64,000 bases of DNA from NCBI GenBank assembly GCA_016584495.1, contig WAID01000015.1, positions 2,294,501-2,358,500 on the forward strand, written 5' to 3'. Position 1 is the first letter of the stretch, and each line of letters opens with the position of its first letter. Source of the DNA: Celoporthe dispersa. Lineage: Eukaryota > Ascomycota > Sordariomycetes > Diaporthales > Cryphonectriaceae. The translations under genes were made by a program, and so were the position numbers. The notes beneath the pieces are model-generated. The model was not told the origin of the DNA. It did not search any database and saw only the letters and a program-made list of their open reading frames with translations. This document shows, piece by piece, positions 23,506 to 33,919 of the stretch.

Positions 23506-25800
23506 CTTGCAAGTTGAAACAACCAGCCCGATAAGACAAAAACTTGGAAGCTGTGGTCAGGACATCATTGTCGCTTTGGGTGCTTAAGCCAGTGCCACAG
23601 GGGTGTGTCTACCTGGAGAAGGTAAGACTCGGGATCGCGGTTCTCAAATCCAGGTCAAGAGCGTATAGTGAGAGAGTCAATGTGTAGCTCAAGTTTTTGA
23701 TGCCACATGCTACAGTAGACTGTAGCGGCACCTTTTTTTTTTAAGTGTGGGGTAGCCTCTGCAGCGCAAGATCAATCAGCCTGTTGTGCAAGGGTGGGCC
23801 TGGACCAGCCAGGGATCAGTGCCGCCCTTCACCCCTAACACCACTGTCAAGGCTCAACCACTAACTGCTGCTACTGCATCATCATCTTCATCCTGCAACC
23901 TGCCACCCAGCTTGGGCCCAGACAGCTGATCATATAGAGTAGCAGGTCGTCTGTCATTGGAATCAAGCGGCTGTGTTAAGAGACTTTCTGGTAAGGTAGC
24001 GGGAGTCAAAAGAGGTCCAAACTATTAAGTCAAGATTTGTCTCTTACCACCCTGTGGGCTGTCACCTTGTGGTTTGTAAATTATTCCTCTCCGGACCTGG
24101 CAATCTGTCAATGATTGCTTTCTTCAGTCATGCGCACACATTCTATGTTGTCAATGGTAGCCAGAGAGAAAGAAGAAAAAGCCAATGATATCTCACCATG
24201 TTAGCTCTAATCATACTATACCTCTGCATGAGGCAACCTTGCTAGAACCAGGTACTCCAGAGACTACCCCAGAAGCCAGGCCTGCTTCATAGATGCAACA
24301 ACACCCCTTCTATTCTCAGGTCACATCACAACCCAACAAAACACAGGGAACTTGATCTAGATTGCCGACAATTTTCAGTGATTATGCACACCATAAATCT
24401 TCAAAATTTCCCAAGTCCATCTCTTCAAGGGTTATGGACAGCACCTACCACTGAATTCCGAAGGTGGCCTGTCAATAATACTGCCATGACGCCATCAGGA
24501 GTATGAGGAAGGGCAGTCCCAAAATCCAGAGGCCTCAATAAACCCCCAAGGATTTCAGAAAGGCCAGCATAATTATGAAACCTATACTTAGATTAATCAA
24601 CATAAAACAGCTCACAAGGCTGCACAACGTGCGCTGGTTTGTAAGCCACAGCCCTGGCGAGACCTGTCTGAGGAGTATGCAGGTAAGATTTTCCCTGTCA
24701 CGCCTCTACTTAAGATGCCAACACTGGAAAGCTAGATTACCATGATTCACTGGATTGCGTGTACCCTGGCTTCGTTTCAAAACACTCTCGTATATGGAAT
24801 CAATCCTCTAACCAACATGCGGCCGGCCTGTAAGTAAACCGGCCTGGCTCTCCCCAAGGGTCCTCACTCAGGACCGAGATACTCCAACGACGTCCGGCGT
24901 TCCATGCCTGCTCGATGAGTAAGTAAATTGTTAAAATGGTGACGAAATGCTGACAGCGACAAGGTGCACCCGCAAACTAAGAAGTGTATATGCTTGCTCG
25001 CTTCGGCCAGCTTGAGGAATCATGGCTGTCCGACGTCGTGGAGGCCCGGTCAGGTCGCTGTCCGCTGTGACCGCCTTCCGGGCCCTCCACCTTCGCGGTG
25101 GAATGGAAGCCCAGTTCAGCAGTTGAGAAGGGTTGAAATTAGGCCGGAGCATCTGCTGGACTGAACAAAACTTCCCTAGCCGGAACTCATCCAGTTTTTA
25201 TATTAGCACCATCTCCCGGCTCAAGATGGCTATTTGTACGTACTTTCCTAGGATTTTTGTGGTAAAAGCTACTTCACTTTGCAAATCGACTCCCAGATGA
25301 CTTTTCCGCACTTCTGCTGCGGGTAGTGAGGGTCGCCTGGCCGGCCTTCTGAAAGCTATGACCTTGATCTGTCATAGACAGGATGCCATTCCGGTCAGCA
25401 CAGTTGGAAGGCCCGAACAAGAGGCCCGGGTCCAATGACCGTCCATGGACCAGGTCGAGACGAGGCCTCATGCACCATCTCCTGTCTCGTCCACGATCGA
25501 GGCACACCAAATATCTTGTAGACAGGTTGAGGTCCGTCTATATAAGTTGACAGCGACCAACAGTCCGGTGGATGTAGGGTGTCTGTTTCCATCAGTACAT
25601 CCATCCATCCACATCTCTCTCCTTCAGTTCTCTGCTCAGCTGCTCTGGTAGCAGTCTATCATCCCTTTCGAACCATCAAGCAGGCTTGATTCTCTTTTCC
25701 CTCATAGACGAGTGAATTCTGGTCTTCTGGACACTGTCGAACGCACCCTCCTCTGATCCCACCTCATCTTCACATACACACGCCAACAACCAACACCACA
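23506..25800. other. 2.3-kb gene-free stretch
   Basis: No open frame with recognisable protein or splice structure. Base composition from about 23,700 to 25,200 is visibly more AT-rich than the flanking genes. I looked for inverted terminal repeats and transposase or reverse-transcriptase motifs and saw none. The last 250 bp before 25,801 is pyrimidine-rich and probably the promoter and leader of the secreted protein gene. Confidence 0.4.
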
Positions 25801-26561
25801 ATGCGCGTCCAAGTCATCGCCGCCCTCGCCCTGCTGCAGCTTCAAAGCTGCGCAGCGGCGCCGACAAGCGCCGACACGCAGGTGAATTACCAGCATGCCG
25901 GCGGGTTCAACACCCATGGAGAAGCCAGCGGCATCGGCGAAGCAGGGAGGACCAGCTGGAAGGGTCTTCAAGCCCCCCAGCAGAGGTCATCCACACTGGA
26001 AATGCCCGGCACAAGCGAGCAGGCAAAGGGAATGCCCGACGAGATGAAGTTTCCAGGCCATGCACAGGCAGAACAGGGTGCTCACCACAGCCAGATGGAG
26101 CAGCGCTTCGGCGGCGAGATGGCGGAGCACGCATTCCGGCCTAAGCAAGGCACGGCCCACGGCCAGGGGAAGGGGGCCGCCCGTCCCAGCTCGATGCCGA
26201 ACGAGAAGCGCGTCGAGGAGCTGCCTTCTTTTGACCACGGCCTTCATATTCCTCTCGTGACGTTACAGGGTGGGCCGGTAGCGGAGCCAGACGGCCTCCA
26301 CCAGGTCAGCAAGCGATGCATGACCGCGGCACAGGTCAAAGCATTCCAGGCGTCATGGTCGCCGCTTGCAGGATTAGGCCCAGAGCTGGATGAGTGCCCC
26401 GAGAACACTACCCTTTCGAAGAGGACCCCTCTGTCCTCATCCGAGTTCAAGAGTATGATGTCAGGGGGCCACAGGATGGCGGGGGCTTCCCTCCTCCTAC
26501 CAATGGCGCCAGTGAGGGAGAGCAGCGCTTTGGTGGTGTGATAAAGACCCCTTCCGAGTAG
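25801..26561 (+). CDS. Small secreted precursor with Kex2-type sites, unknown function
   Basis: Not a family I recognise. It begins with a clear signal peptide (MRVQVIAALALLQLQSCAAA, cleavage expected near residue 20). The mature part is rich in Gly, Glu, Gln and His and has no membrane segment. Lys-Arg pairs near residues 136, 169 and 206 (NEKR, VSKR, LSKR) would let Kex2 release a 33-residue piece, a 36-residue piece with two cysteines near its ends, and a C-terminal tail. As written the frame stops at 26541. A missing G in GGGGG 26481-26485 would open a frame to 26561 whose tail contains EQRFGG, a motif also present near residue 100, and a GGF..ASEGE stretch like GGFNTHGEASG near residue 38. 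That repeat supports the longer reading of about 253 residues. It has no introns. It may be an effector or a processed peptide precursor; this is inference. Confidence 0.6.
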
Positions 26562-27148
26562 ACTCAGGCGGGAGGTGATCATATTGACTGAGGAGGACCG
26601 AGGAGTGTCATCGTTCGCTCGTGGCGACACCGTCTATTATAGCAACGGGATGCAGCATAGAGTTGATAAACAGGAGTGCCTAAATGGATCATGTTCCGTC
26701 GCTGAATTTGTCTCTACCCTCCTTTCCCGCTGCACTGCACAGTTTGCTGGCAATGTCAGCGTGCGTTTTCAGTAGTCGACGACCCTGTGACATGAACCGA
26801 GAAGCACGTGGGTAGACACTCGTTTCTTCTTTTTTGGTGGTCTTGGTTGTGTGCAGGAAGAGTGACGTTGACGGAGGAAAGAAGTATGCTTGGTCAAACA
26901 AGCAAGTACGCCACGGGATGTGGGGAAAGCAACCCACTGCGACTACCCTCAACCACTAATCATTGCAACTACCGCACATCTCGCCTTCATCACATGTGAA
27001 CTACAATGTTCACACTTCCTGGTGCTGCAGTGATTATATGCTAGCGACCCTAATACAATCGAGTGATCTAGGCTTACGAAGGCTGACATGCCGTCCATGT
27101 GTCCCCTTGAGCCCCCCAAAGCAAGATAATCATCGGAAGTTGCTCGCC
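26562..27148. other. Intergenic region, secreted protein to HNT3
   Basis: 587 bp between two plus-strand genes. No coding signal. It should hold the 3' UTR of the first and the promoter of the second. Confidence 0.4.
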
Positions 27149-28141
27149 ATGGCAAACGAGCCCTCGAGTTCGGGGAGCCAAGAGAAGCTCTAGTACAGAG
27201 ACCCAAGGTGCGCCGCGCAGAAAGCGGGCCAACATCGACAATAGCAACATCTCCTCAGACCCAGAAGAGGCCATATCCAAAGAAGAGATACATGGCACCG
27301 AGTCGCCGCCGCCAGCTCTGCCATTGAAGGGACAACATGTACCTCGCAACGCCTGTCGGTCCTCCTCTGCCCTCAACCACGAAGCTAGCAGCTGACAGCC
27401 CCGACAGTCTCAGAGCTCATGGCCCCCAAGCCCAAGCCTGGACCAAGACCACCTCCTCCCTCCAGGGCCGCCCGCGACGGCCTCGGTGCCTACCTCGCGG
27501 ACCCCTCCTCGTTTCCCTCCAGCCGCGTCATCTTCCACACGCCCACCGCCGTCGCCATCCACGACAAGTTCCCCAAGGCGACCGTGCACTGCCTGCTCCT
27601 ACCGCGGTCCGCGGCGCACAATAGGCTGCACCCCTTCGAGGCGTTCCGCGACGCCCCGTTCCTCGCGCAGGTCCGCGCCGACGCGGCCGTGCTGCGGGAG
27701 CTCGTCGCCAAGGAGCTGCAGCGGGTGCTGGGCAGGCACAGCGCGGCTGAGAGGGCCCGCAACGCCGTGCTTGACGGGGAGGTGGAGCCAGAGGTCGGCG
27801 ATGATGGGGACGTGAGGCTGCCGGAAGGGAGGGACTGGCTGCGGGAGGTCAAGGTGGGCGTGCATGCTGTGCCGAGCATGAATCATCTGCACGTCCATAT
27901 CCTGAGTCGGGACATGCACAGCGAGAGGATGAAGCACCGGAAGCATTACAACTCCTTCACGACAGAATTCTTTGTACCTCTGGAGGATCTCCCCCTTGCG
28001 GAGGACGACATGAGGCGAAGGTAGGGCAAGTGGCCTGACCGGCCGATGGTGTGCTGGAGGTGTGGAAAGGACTTTGGGAACAAGTTCAAGGAGCTCAAGG
28101 AACATTTGGAGACCGAGTTTCAAGAGTGGAAGAGGGAGTAG
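27149..28141 (+). CDS. HNT3: Aprataxin-like DNA 5'-adenylate hydrolase (Hnt3), interrupted
   Basis: HIT-superfamily enzyme that removes AMP from abortive DNA ligation ends, a nuclear repair function. Exon 1 starts at ATG 27149. An intron, 27355-27407 (weak GTCGGT donor, CCGACAG acceptor), restores the conserved junction NAFSELMAPKPKP. The HIT catalytic triad HLHVHILSRDM is intact near 27880-27920. The zinc-finger tail CWRCGKDFGNKF..LKEHLETEFQEWKRE is in the same frame further down but lies beyond an in-frame TAG at 28022-28024; the next stop is at 28141. An extra G in GGGG 27172-27175 also breaks exon 1. As written, translation ends after the HIT domain (about 273 residues when exon 1 is bridged); with the finger it would be about 312. 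Error, mutation or readthrough cannot be told apart here. Confidence 0.85.
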
Positions 28142-28618
28142 GCGAGGCCACGTTTGCTTTCGGATGGCATGATTGGAGTCACGGTTGGCGTTGGGGCACG
28201 AGATAGATACCCTGTTGTTTGCATGAGGCTCTGCATCACAATTACGATTCATCCACACGGAGCGCCCGAAGGTCTTGCACGGCACGCAAAGCATTTTAAT
28301 ATGCTAGACTATTGTACAACCGTTCATCCAGCACCGCCTAGTGAATGCGGCGAGTCGCGTCGAGATAAAAATAGAGTAAGATCAAAAAAAGTCAAGTCGA
28401 ACTCGTGCTGTTCACGGAAAGAGCTGATGGGTGTCGGTTGCATTTCTGATCAAGACACCCAAAGCTGAGACCGTGTAATGTTGCCTGTCTGAAGATCACA
28501 TCCTCTCGCAAGTAGAGACGAAGCCCTGAGAAGCACCTTGCTTCGAATTACCTCTGGCCACCGGTCCTTCGAGGTCATTCCCCAAGGTCAAACTTCCAAG
28601 CTGGCGATATTTTGGAGC
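28142..28618. other. Convergent 3' region, HNT3 and AT-hook gene
   Basis: Short gap between two 3' ends. No coding signal seen. Confidence 0.45.
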
Positions 28619-29404
28619 CTAAAGGCCAAACTTTCGGCCTACCATGCCAAAGAAACCGCTTCGGTTCGGGTCTTGATAGTATGCAGTGCCGTCCTGGAAT
28701 CCCAACCCTAAGAGACATGCCAGGTCAGCACACCCGTAGAGGCACATAGGCGAGATCATGGATGGGATGCCGGGCCACGAGGATGTTCCAACCTTGCTGA
28801 TAAATCGTGCTCACTCACCACCGTCTTCGGTCTCAGCGGCAGCATCATCATCATCGTCGCCAAATCCCATACCCTGGCCGAGCTCCAACTCGTAGTTCTG
28901 ACGCTGATATCCCACGCCCTCCATCTCCACATCATCCTCTGCCTTCTTCGCTCTCGAGCCGCGGCCCTTCTTCGCGCCCTTCGCTCCCGACTTGGGGGTG
29001 CTGCCGCTCGCACCTTCCGCACCGGCAATAGCCAGCGCGGTAGCCTTCGCGATCGACTGCTTCTTGCCGGAACCGGGTGGTCGGCCGCGGGGGCGGCCTG
29101 ACGAGGAGGGAGCGGAGGGAGCCTTCTTCTTAGCGGGGGGTCCGGGGGGGGCGTTGGGATCCTTGGGAGGACGACCCCGGCCGCGACCGACGCCGGTCCT
29201 TGAGATCTTGGGGTTCAGGATGCGCTGAGGGAGACCGGATGGGTCCTTGGGAGGGCGACCGCGACCGCGCTTGACGGGCACTGCGTCGGGCGCCACGCCG
29301 CCATAGCTGGTGATGTTGCCGGGCATGTTGAGGTCAGGAGGTCCGTCGATGTCGTTATTCTTGGCACGGCCGCGACCTTTGCCCGCTGATTTGGTGGGAG
29401 CCAT
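28619..29404 (-). CDS. AT-hook DNA-binding protein
   Basis: Probable nuclear chromatin protein. Three AT-hook cores (KRGRGRPPKDP, GRGRGRPPKDP, GRPRGRPPGSG) bind the minor groove of AT-rich DNA. They are followed by Ala/Lys-rich linkers and an acidic stretch (GFGDDDDDAAAETEDGG). Exon 1 is 29404-28819 and exon 2 is 28707-28619, with a 111-nt intron (GTGAGT..CTCTTAG). The small second exon encodes a distinctive tail ending DPNRSGFFGMVGRKFGL, which looks conserved rather than random. The product is 224 residues. The start is the ATG at 29404; frame upstream to 29656 is compositionally unlike the protein and likely leader. No enzymatic domain is present, so the target genes are unknown. Confidence 0.76.
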
Positions 29405-30379
29405 CGTCGCAGGAGACCTGAAGGTTGACACTGCGCGCGCGAGGTGAGAAGGTGATGGGCGACAATTTGCAGCCGCAAAATTGCTTCTGCTAGACAAAGG
29501 CGAAGATGCGCCTATCTCTCTTGCGTGGCTGGGGGCAAGGAAAAATCTAATGGAAGAGAGGAGTGATGAAGAAAGGAGACGGTCAGCATCAGGGAAGACA
29601 AAGAGAAGTCTTACTTGTCCTTTGGGCTTCCTTTTGAGGCAAGTACCAAGGTCCAACGCGAACGCGTCTGCTGTTGTTGTCGACTGGTAGCTTTCTTTCG
29701 GAATGATGACAGGGATGGAAGATGACTAAGTACCAAGGCCAAGGACCCTGCACCCTGGTACCCAGCAGGTGACCTGACTGACGTCTTACTGTGCAAGGGC
29801 CCCCAACCTAACCTCTTGCTCTCTTTGCCTTACTCTTCGTCTCTATAGGTTCTTGCTTCTTCACATCGCCATTTTGCTCTCCGCAAACCTCCATCATACC
29901 ACATTGTATCATATCAAATGTCCCTTATTGACTGAAGACAGCTTAACTCGCCCTCCAACAACTCAATCCTAGGTTTTCTTGTGCAACTAACCCCTGTGTC
30001 CTTCTTCAGCTTGCATTATCACTATGTGGGTGCTGACCCATCACAAAACATGAGGCTACAGAAGGAGTTGCTACTGATGAGGCCAGACAAGATGAGTATC
30101 AACAAAGCCATGCTTAGGGGATTCCCTCAGGCCTATCTCACACTGCAGCCCGCCACTGAGCGCTATGCTCCTTGCTAGCCCAGCCTTTCTCGACCATAGT
30201 CAGTCATGAACATCCCCTCGGGATCAGGCATCTTTTGGATTCAGCAAATTATGAGCATCAAGATGATTAGTCTTCCTCTCTATTCTTTCTCTCTACTTCT
30301 CTTTAGTCGTTCCTCTCTATCTTACAAATTCAAACCCCTACATGCAGTGCTCTTTGCTAATACGTCCGCTCAGACCAGC
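29405..30379. other. Intergenic region, AT-hook start to MFS 3' end
   Basis: Nearly 1 kb. It contains the AT-hook promoter on its left, and pyrimidine-rich sequence at about 30,270-30,330. Short open frames show no known domain. Confidence 0.4.
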
Positions 30380-31998
30380 TTACAGAGCCAAAGTGAACCA
30401 TCCGCGGATCCGTTCGCCAAACTTATAGAAGAGCAGCGGCGCCGGAGCGAGCATCAGACCAACCAGCCCAAAGACCGAAATACCCCAGCCATAACCAATA
30501 GATTTGAAGAGCAAAGACGCGAACAGTGGAACAACGCCTCCGAAGATGGACCGAAAGACCGCCCCGGCTGCTATCGCGCTGGCGGCGAATTTCTCAAATG
30601 CATCAATGTAGTAGTTCTGCGTACAGTTGATGATGACGACTTGTCCGATGCCGTATAAGAAGGCTGCTGCGATGGTAGCGAACCAGTGGATGTGGAAGTG
30701 AACCATCCAGGCGAAGCTGGGTTGCAGGGCATCAGCACAACGGTGACAGAGGACACCAAAATCCCAACTCGAACTGCCCTGTGGGTAGATTGAAAGCTTT
30801 ACCAGAACAACGATATAGGTATCAGCACCGCGCCGATATTCGCAAGCGGCAGTCGGTACTCCGGCTTCGCCACCCCGTGATTCTTGTCGCGGAGCTTCTT
30901 GTACACGTCGTCGATGTGCGGAACGATCATCCGCACGGCGAAGAGCAGCCCGAGTCCCGGCCCGAGGTAGGCCAGCCCTACCTGCTCGGTATTGAAGCCG
31001 TATATACCCCCATAAATGTCTTCAAAGTTCGTGTACAAGCTGTAGGTCGTGCTAAAGATCAGGGCTTGATGCACCGACATGGTGAGCACGATCGGCTGGG
31101 TGAGGATGCGCAGCGGGCGCGAGAATGAGTACCACAGCTTGACGGACATGGGTCGGAGGTCTTCACCCTCGAACCAGTAGTGGGTTGCACGCGAAGAGCC
31201 GTCTTCCTTTTCCTGTCGTGTTTTCCTCCTCTGCAAAAGAATGGGCACATATGTCTCCCTGAGGAAGAGAAACCCAGAGGTGACGCTGATCCCACAGAGG
31301 AGGGCCAGGGTCAGGAATATCCATCGCCAGCCTAGCCTCTGGACGACGACGCCTCCTAGTAAGGGACCGATCGTAGGTCCCAGCAGGGGCCCGAGCAGGT
31401 ACCAGCCGAAGACACTCGCTCTCTCCTCGGGGCAGAACATGTCGCTCAGCGTTCCTCCGCCGTTGGCGATGCCCACACTACCGAAGAAACCGGAGAAGGC
31501 TCGAAGTGTGACCATCGTCTCGATGTTCGGGCTAAAGGCAGTCGGTATCTGCATCAGCGAGAACAGGGTGAAGCAGGACAGGTAGAGCGACTTCCTCCCG
31601 AAGGTCTCGGAGAGCGGTGCCAGCACGAGGGGGCCTATGCCCAGCATGACGACGTAGCTGGTCGTCGCGCCGATGACAGTGTCCGGTGTGGTGCCGAGTC
31701 CTTCTGCGATTTCTGAAATACCAGGTGTGAACATTGAGCTGGCTAGTGGGCTCAGGATCGCCATGGAGGCTATGACGGCCACGTTGGCCAGCTTTTGCTT
31801 CCTCGTCCAGGCGCGCGGGTTGTCTGGATCATCTTTCGAGAATTCCACTTGCTGTGATGCAGTCAGCCATGCTTGTTCACTAATAATTTAAAGCATACCT
31901 GCGGCCGTTTCTCATCTCACCACATGACGCTCGTTGTCCTCAGAGTCCTCGCGTCCGTGCTGTAGGAGCGTCGAGCGCTCGTTGTTCTGATGAGACAT
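30380..31998 (-). CDS. MFS drug:H+ antiporter-1 family transporter
   Basis: Twelve-span major facilitator of the DHA1 type, expected at the plasma membrane as an exporter of drugs, polyamines or a metabolite. Exons 31998-31921, 31851-30803 and 30716-30380 give 487 residues. Introns are 69 nt (GTGAGA, GCTGAC branch, ATCACAG) and 86 nt (GTAAAG..ACCCAG). The cytosolic N-terminus is hydrophilic, then TM1 begins KLANVAVIASMAILSPLASS. The family's motif A appears as PLSETFGRKSLYL between TM2 and TM3, and motif C-like glycines occur in LLGPLLGPTIGPLLGGVVV. No frame breaks. It is divergent from the A-T-R reductase about 1.9 kb away, so it may export that enzyme's product; this is inference from position only. 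Confidence 0.9.
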
Positions 31999-33919
31999 CT
32001 CCTGAGCAGCATGGGACTTGAGTGATGCGCATAAAAGTGGGAGATGGTTTTCGAACGATCGTAGGCACTTGTTTTTTATTGTCCGGGTCCAGGGGGTATT
32101 CCAGCATCATAGAGGCTAGAAGAGGGTGTGACGTCGACGCCGCAGGCTAACAAAGGCCAGACTAACGAGCCCGGTATTCCTACTGGAGTCCCTTGCACGC
32201 CCCAGATTTTTAGAAAATAGCAAGTGTAAAAGGCAATGAGAATCACTATGCTTGTTGGAAAAAGCAAAAGGAAGAACAGAGGAAAAGAAAAGCGCTAGGG
32301 TCCTGTAACTACCACTACCTGTGCTGTGCCTCTGCCAGAAGCATTGCATGTGCTCAGCCCCTCATCTGAGGTGAGTGCAGTAAATCTCGGACCTCGAATA
32401 CTTGATTTCCTTGCCTTGAAGGACTTACCTGGGCAAAGCGAAACGCTACGTATTTGGTGAGTACTTAGACCTAGGTATACTAAACTGTCGATTCCTCAGA
32501 AGACAATGTTATTGTGATGTTTTTTGATCAAGTCATCATCATACATCCCCATCCATGGAGTTCCAGAACTCGATCACTACATTTTCTTTCTTGGGATGGT
32601 GAGGTGATAGCACAAGTCCGAATCTATTCTTTGTTGATGATGGAGAGCAGAACTTGATCTTTCATCATGCCACATGGCTTCATAGTAAGAAGCCGCTGCA
32701 GCCCTGTAGCAGGTCAAGCCTTTCAAGGAGATGTTAGTCGAGCCAATTACTTCGAGTAAGAAGTTCGAGCCAGCCTGTCGGTAATTTTCATTGCCAGCTA
32801 ATTACCTCCTATATAATATGGCTACAATGACTTCCTGATCAGGGGGGTCGTGATAGTATACACTCGAGACACGGAGGTAGAAAAAAAAGGGGGAAGGGTC
32901 TACATGGTATTTTCCATATGTGGGCTTCGACGAAACTTGATTTCGCATCCTAAGACGGACCAGTCCAATGCCTCCTCGACAAAGCCTGCCCTCGAACGAT
33001 ATTTTGGATACTCCGCCCGGTCAGACAGATTTCCAAGAATGAAACCATGGAATCGTTGTAGACCCAAGTGCTACCTATCCATGGAAGCCGTCGCATAACT
33101 AAGGGCACTGACTTGAGATGCGTGTTCTTAAGCTACATGCCATGTATAATTACAGCATAAGTCAGTCTTCAGTAGCCTAGTGAAGCATGACACCTGTGAG
33201 GCGCGCACCGAAACAACTTCCGGAGAGCAAACACTGTCTGCGCCCTCACCCGGCGCAAGATGACAACACCGATCCGCTTCAAGTGTCTCCCGTATCACAA
33301 ATCCCGTAATGCTCGTGACAGAAGCCTCTGGGGCCATCCCTGGAACCACCTCAGTCCACTTGTTGAATGACAAATGGGCCGCGCAGATCATGTCGACCGC
33401 TGGCGCCGACAATAAGGGCGAAGTTGAAGAAGGGAGCTATCTACTATGCAGTCGGAGAGAGTTCAAGCACCGACTCGGATACGCGATGCACGAGTGATAC
33501 ACTTACTTGCCCGGCTCGGCGACAGTGCCCGGCGCGTGCAACCACCAAGAATCCTTCAAGCCCTTCCATCAAACCAGTCCACCCGTGGTGGGTATCATCG
33601 ACGACCCCCACATATTTGCCCAAGTCCAGTTGAAGGCGCTACGGCCCGGAATTGTTTCGGCCCCGGTTGCAGTGGTACCATTGCATACCGCGACAAATTC
33701 AAAGAGCGAGGCAAGAGGCTTTTATGTACTTAGTTGAAGATTGCAAATCCACACCCATCATCATCGTCACCATAGGCATCCGGGTCGAGTGGGGCGGGCC
33801 ATCGCTCTGTATGATAAAGCACGGAAGCCCCGACTCATGTTTCTGGCAGCAGCCAGCTCTACTCAAGTCCCGCAGACAGTTGCTCTTCCTCACTCACTAA
33901 TAAGCCAACCCTGCCCATC
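31999..33919. promoter_or_regulatory. Divergent region between MFS transporter and NRPS-like gene
   Basis: 1.9 kb separating two divergent start codons, so both promoters lie here. Frames at about 33,280-33,740 (plus strand) show protein-like stretches such as LLNDKWAAQIMS and VVGIIDDPHIFAQVQLKAL in different frames without a continuous model. They may be remnants of a decayed gene or chance. No transcription-factor site could be assigned with confidence. Confidence 0.4.

Noticed and set aside
28021..28059. A 39-nt GTAGGG..GGAG intron removing the HNT3 stop
   Set aside because: It is too short and would delete the first zinc-binding cysteine of the finger.
31852..31920. A frame break in MFS exon 1 (stop soon after MSHQNNERS..)
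   Set aside because: An earlier GTGAGA donor at 31920 removes the stop and restores the frame with a normal 69-nt intron, so no break is needed.
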